A DNA stretch of 7,949 bases, from NCBI GenBank assembly GCA_017517815.1, contig JAFWYA010000087.1, positions 1 through 7,949 of the forward strand, read 5' to 3'. Position numbers and translations under genes: made by a program. The notes under the pieces are model-generated. The model was not told where the DNA came from and made no database searches. It saw nothing but the letters and a program-made list of their open reading frames with translations. Below are positions 7,236 through 7,949 of the stretch, in pieces (the stretch's first letter is position 1; each line of letters begins with the position of its first letter). Origin of the DNA: Clostridia bacterium. Lineage in GTDB: Bacteria > Bacillota_A > Clostridia > Christensenellales > Aristaeellaceae.

Positions 7236-7239
7236 CTCC
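7236..7239 (-). promoter_or_regulatory. Ribosome binding site of the kinase gene
   Basis: GGAG on the minus strand, 7 bases before the ATG at 7228, lying in the 18-bp gap after the preceding stop. Confidence 0.7.
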
Positions 7240-7246
7240 GTTTCGA

Positions 7247-7949
7247 TCAGTCCGACGTGTCACAGCCAAAAAAGCGCGTTTCCTTCCCGCCCCAGCTTTC
7301 AAGCGCCTCCAGACGAACTGAAACCGTTTGTTCAGGAAGCGGAATTCGCAAAAGCGCCTTTCGGTTTTCACGAACCTCCGTTACGGTTTCTCTGCCGTCA
7401 GCGTCTGTAAACACTGCGCGGCACGCACGCAGCAGGTTGGCAGGCATGGACACCTGCTTTTCCGGCCACTCCACATGGGCGCGCATGGCGAATTTGCGGT
7501 ATTGGCTGATGTCCGAAATGCTGTCTCTTGAAAAATCCGGATCAAGGGCAAGCCGCAGGGTGCGGGCAGGAGAGCGCAGCGTTACATTCAGCGCTTCTCC
7601 ATCGGGAACAGCGATGGTATTGGCTTCTTGGTTATGCGGGCGCTCCCATCCGTTTTCCAGAATGGCTTTCGCCTCGTCAGACAGGCATACATCCGCATTG
7701 CCGCTGAGAGAACGGGTAAGGCCGGGAATAAAGCAGCCATCCTCCAAAAGCTGCTGCTGCAGTTCTTTGATGTGATGTGCTGTTACATACGCCGGAAGAC
7801 AGCCGCGGCGAATGGCAAGCGCAGCGCCTGTACCTGCTGCCTGTCCGATTACGGAACAGGTGGCCATCACGCGGGTGGAACTCATGGCCATATGTGTGGC
7901 GCTGATGTTGCGGCCTGCAAACATCAGATTCGGTACATTGACGGAATAA
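7247..7949 (-). CDS. FAD-dependent oxidoreductase, C-terminal part, with a beta-sandwich-like tail (5' end outside the window)
   Basis: The frame stays open to the window edge: before the methionine at 7924 the codons read YSVNVPNL, which joins straight into the conserved NL-x-FAGRNISATH block. The methionine at 7924 is therefore internal and the gene starts beyond 7949. Visible parts are the end of the flavoprotein domain (AGRNISATHMAMSSTRV, then GQAAG), about 40 linking residues, and a tail of about 150 residues missing from the two complete paralogues. The tail (RLALDPDFSRD, NRKALLRIPL, SVRLEALESWGGKETRFFG) resembles a discoidin-like beta-sandwich, seen in larger flavoproteins of this family in Bacillota; this is pattern-based. 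It may bind a carbohydrate or pack on the catalytic domain. FAD-binding residues GxGxxG and DATGD cannot be seen. It is the first gene of the operon within the window, and its stop is 18 bp before the kinase. Confidence 0.87.
   Translation of the reverse strand, partial: YSVNVPNLMFAGRNISATHMAMSSTRVMATCSVIGQAAGTGAALAIRRGCLPAYVTAHHIKELQQQLLEDGCFIPGLTRSLSGNADVCLSDEAKAILENGWERPHNQEANTIAVPDGEALNVTLRSPARTLRLALDPDFSRDSISDISQYRKFAMRAHVEWPEKQVSMPANLLRACRAVFTDADGRETVTEVRENRKALLRIPLPEQTVSVRLEALESWGGKETRFFGCDTSD

Noticed and set aside
6461..7321. Long + strand open frame (286 codons) opposite the kinase gene
   Set aside because: Antisense shadow of the kinase gene and its upstream neighbour; composition is unlike a real protein and no domain is recognisable.
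7247..7924. A complete small protein starting at the methionine at 7924
   Set aside because: Codons upstream of it stay open to the window edge and encode conserved family residues (NVPNL before FAGRNIS), so the gene is cut by the window rather than short.
1..7949. CRISPR array, tRNA, rRNA or riboswitch
   Set aside because: I saw no regularly spaced repeats, tRNA-like cloverleaf, rRNA sequence or known riboswitch core on either strand.

Overview
The window reads as a piece of a Bacillota genome, most likely a gut-type Clostridia (Oscillospirales/Ruminococcaceae-like). Support for this: strong GGAGG-type ribosome binding sites before every gene, tightly packed co-directional genes, an IS481-type transposase and a carbohydrate-use gene set. 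The assignment is inference; no rRNA or other marker gene is present.

Layout. Positions 1-988 hold most of an IS481-family insertion sequence on the + strand. Its transposase is apparently intact with all three DDE residues, and a likely right terminal repeat follows directly; the left end lies outside the window. Near its 3' end the transposase gene carries a perfect 36-bp palindrome (861-896). Positions 989-1229 are non-coding, with a possible hairpin element and an orphan start signal. Positions 1230-7949 are one minus-strand operon read towards the IS, so the two transcription units converge.

The operon, in transcription order (high to low coordinate): (1) the C-terminal part of a FAD-dependent oxidoreductase with a beta-sandwich-like tail, cut by the window edge; (2) an AraB-clade FGGY sugar kinase; (3) a second FAD-dependent oxidoreductase; (4) a two-domain protein with an N-terminal SGNH esterase/acyltransferase of the arylesterase/MsAcT type and an unrecognised C-terminal domain of about 310 residues; (5) a third FAD-dependent oxidoreductase. 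Junctions are 18 bp, a 4-bp overlap, 17 bp and an 8-bp overlap, with Shine-Dalgarno sites partly embedded in the preceding gene. This argues for one transcript and coupled translation.

How they may work together (inference): none of the four complete proteins has a visible signal peptide, so this looks like a cytoplasmic pathway for an imported carbohydrate. The esterase could remove or move acyl groups, the three flavoproteins could oxidise or reduce hydroxyl/keto positions, and the kinase could phosphorylate the ketose formed. No arabinose isomerase, epimerase, glycosidase, transporter or regulator is visible. The combination of three flavoprotein paralogues, a ribulokinase-like kinase and an SGNH fusion does not match any pathway I recognise and is the main candidate here for an undescribed system.
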